A stretch of DNA of 64,000 nt from Garicola koreensis. GTDB lineage: Bacteria > Actinomycetota > Actinomycetes > Actinomycetales > Micrococcaceae. Positions within the stretch are counted from its first letter, which is position 1. Each line of letters opens with the position of its first letter. The translations under genes were made by a program, and so were the position numbers. The notes below the pieces were generated by a model, which was not told where the DNA came from, ran no database searches, and saw nothing but the letters and a program-made list of their open reading frames with translations. Location of the stretch: positions 1-64,000 of the forward strand of contig NZ_JACIBT010000003.1 of NCBI RefSeq assembly GCF_014195445.1, in the 5' to 3' direction. Of this stretch, positions 63,973 through 64,000 are shown in pieces.

Positions 63973-64000
63973 TTATCCGCCAGCTTTGTACCCGATGCCG
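63973..64000 (-). CDS. mtrA: Response regulator MtrA, last codons only
   Basis: The last 28 bases on the minus strand encode GIGYKAGG and a TAA stop, in the position and with the terminal GxGYK motif of OmpR-family winged-helix regulators. With mtrB and lpqB downstream this is the end of mtrA. The stop overlaps the AGGAG that may serve mtrB. Confidence 0.8.

Overview
The window is high-GC DNA with dense, frequently overlapping genes. It carries actinobacterial marker loci: mtrA-mtrB-lpqB, whiB1 next to a PdtaS-type kinase, a 1.6-kb-codon NAD-glutamate dehydrogenase, infC-rpmI-rplT beside a DUF1844 gene, and hpf-secA beside a Rv3235-like gene. A complete Mrp Na+/H+ antiporter operon, an ectoine hydroxylase and very acidic exported binding proteins suggest a salt- or alkali-tolerant member of the Micrococcaceae, with Nesterenkonia or a close relative as my best guess. 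This is inference from gene content; no database was searched.

Layout. 1-12895 (minus strand): two complete or near-complete oligopeptide ABC importers in tandem. System 1 has separate B, C, D and F genes (F cut by the window edge). System 2 has an enlarged OppB, a fused OppD-OppF ATPase with a membrane N-terminus, and a downstream anchored protein of unknown function. 13386-20826 (minus): a YihY-type membrane protein and the Mrp operon A(B)-C-D-E-F-G, all overlapping. 21120-22100: a SodC-like lipoprotein that has lost most copper ligands. 22248-22319: a 72-bp quasi-palindrome in a divergent intergenic region. 22482-30383: housekeeping and stress genes (S9 peptidase, acylphosphatase, amidohydrolase, CDF exporter, EctD, RNHCP zinc protein, rRNA methyltransferase, L20, L35). 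infC follows at 30602-31309 and appears to start with ATC.

31850-45082 is the most unusual part. A six-gene overlapping operon (one MurG-like glycosyltransferase, two GT4 glycosyltransferases, a fused ABC exporter, two APH-fold kinases) is followed by a small 4-TM protein. Next come two tandem near-identical-ended Ser/Thr/Pro-rich secreted proteins, an OmpR-type response regulator with its sensor kinase, and a third divergent APH-fold kinase. Four promoter regions in this island share one operator architecture: (A/G)TGAGA-N4-TCTCAT (N15 in one case), and in three of them the TCTC units repeat every 11 bp and a conserved -10-like AGAGT lies at a fixed distance. I read this as one regulon of the embedded two-component system that controls making and exporting a cell-surface glycoconjugate. 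The regulatory grammar is directly visible; the product is not.

45287-64000: whiB1, PdtaS-type kinase, NAD-GDH, a CpaE/MinD-like ATPase with a SAF-domain partner, a BldC-like HTH protein, a small LysM-like protein with a near-consensus leaderless promoter, a Rv3235-like protein, secA, hpf, comF, lpqB, mtrB and the last codons of mtrA. Convergent gene pairs are packed within about 15 bp or overlap. No rRNA, tRNA, CRISPR array, insertion sequence or phage gene was recognised.
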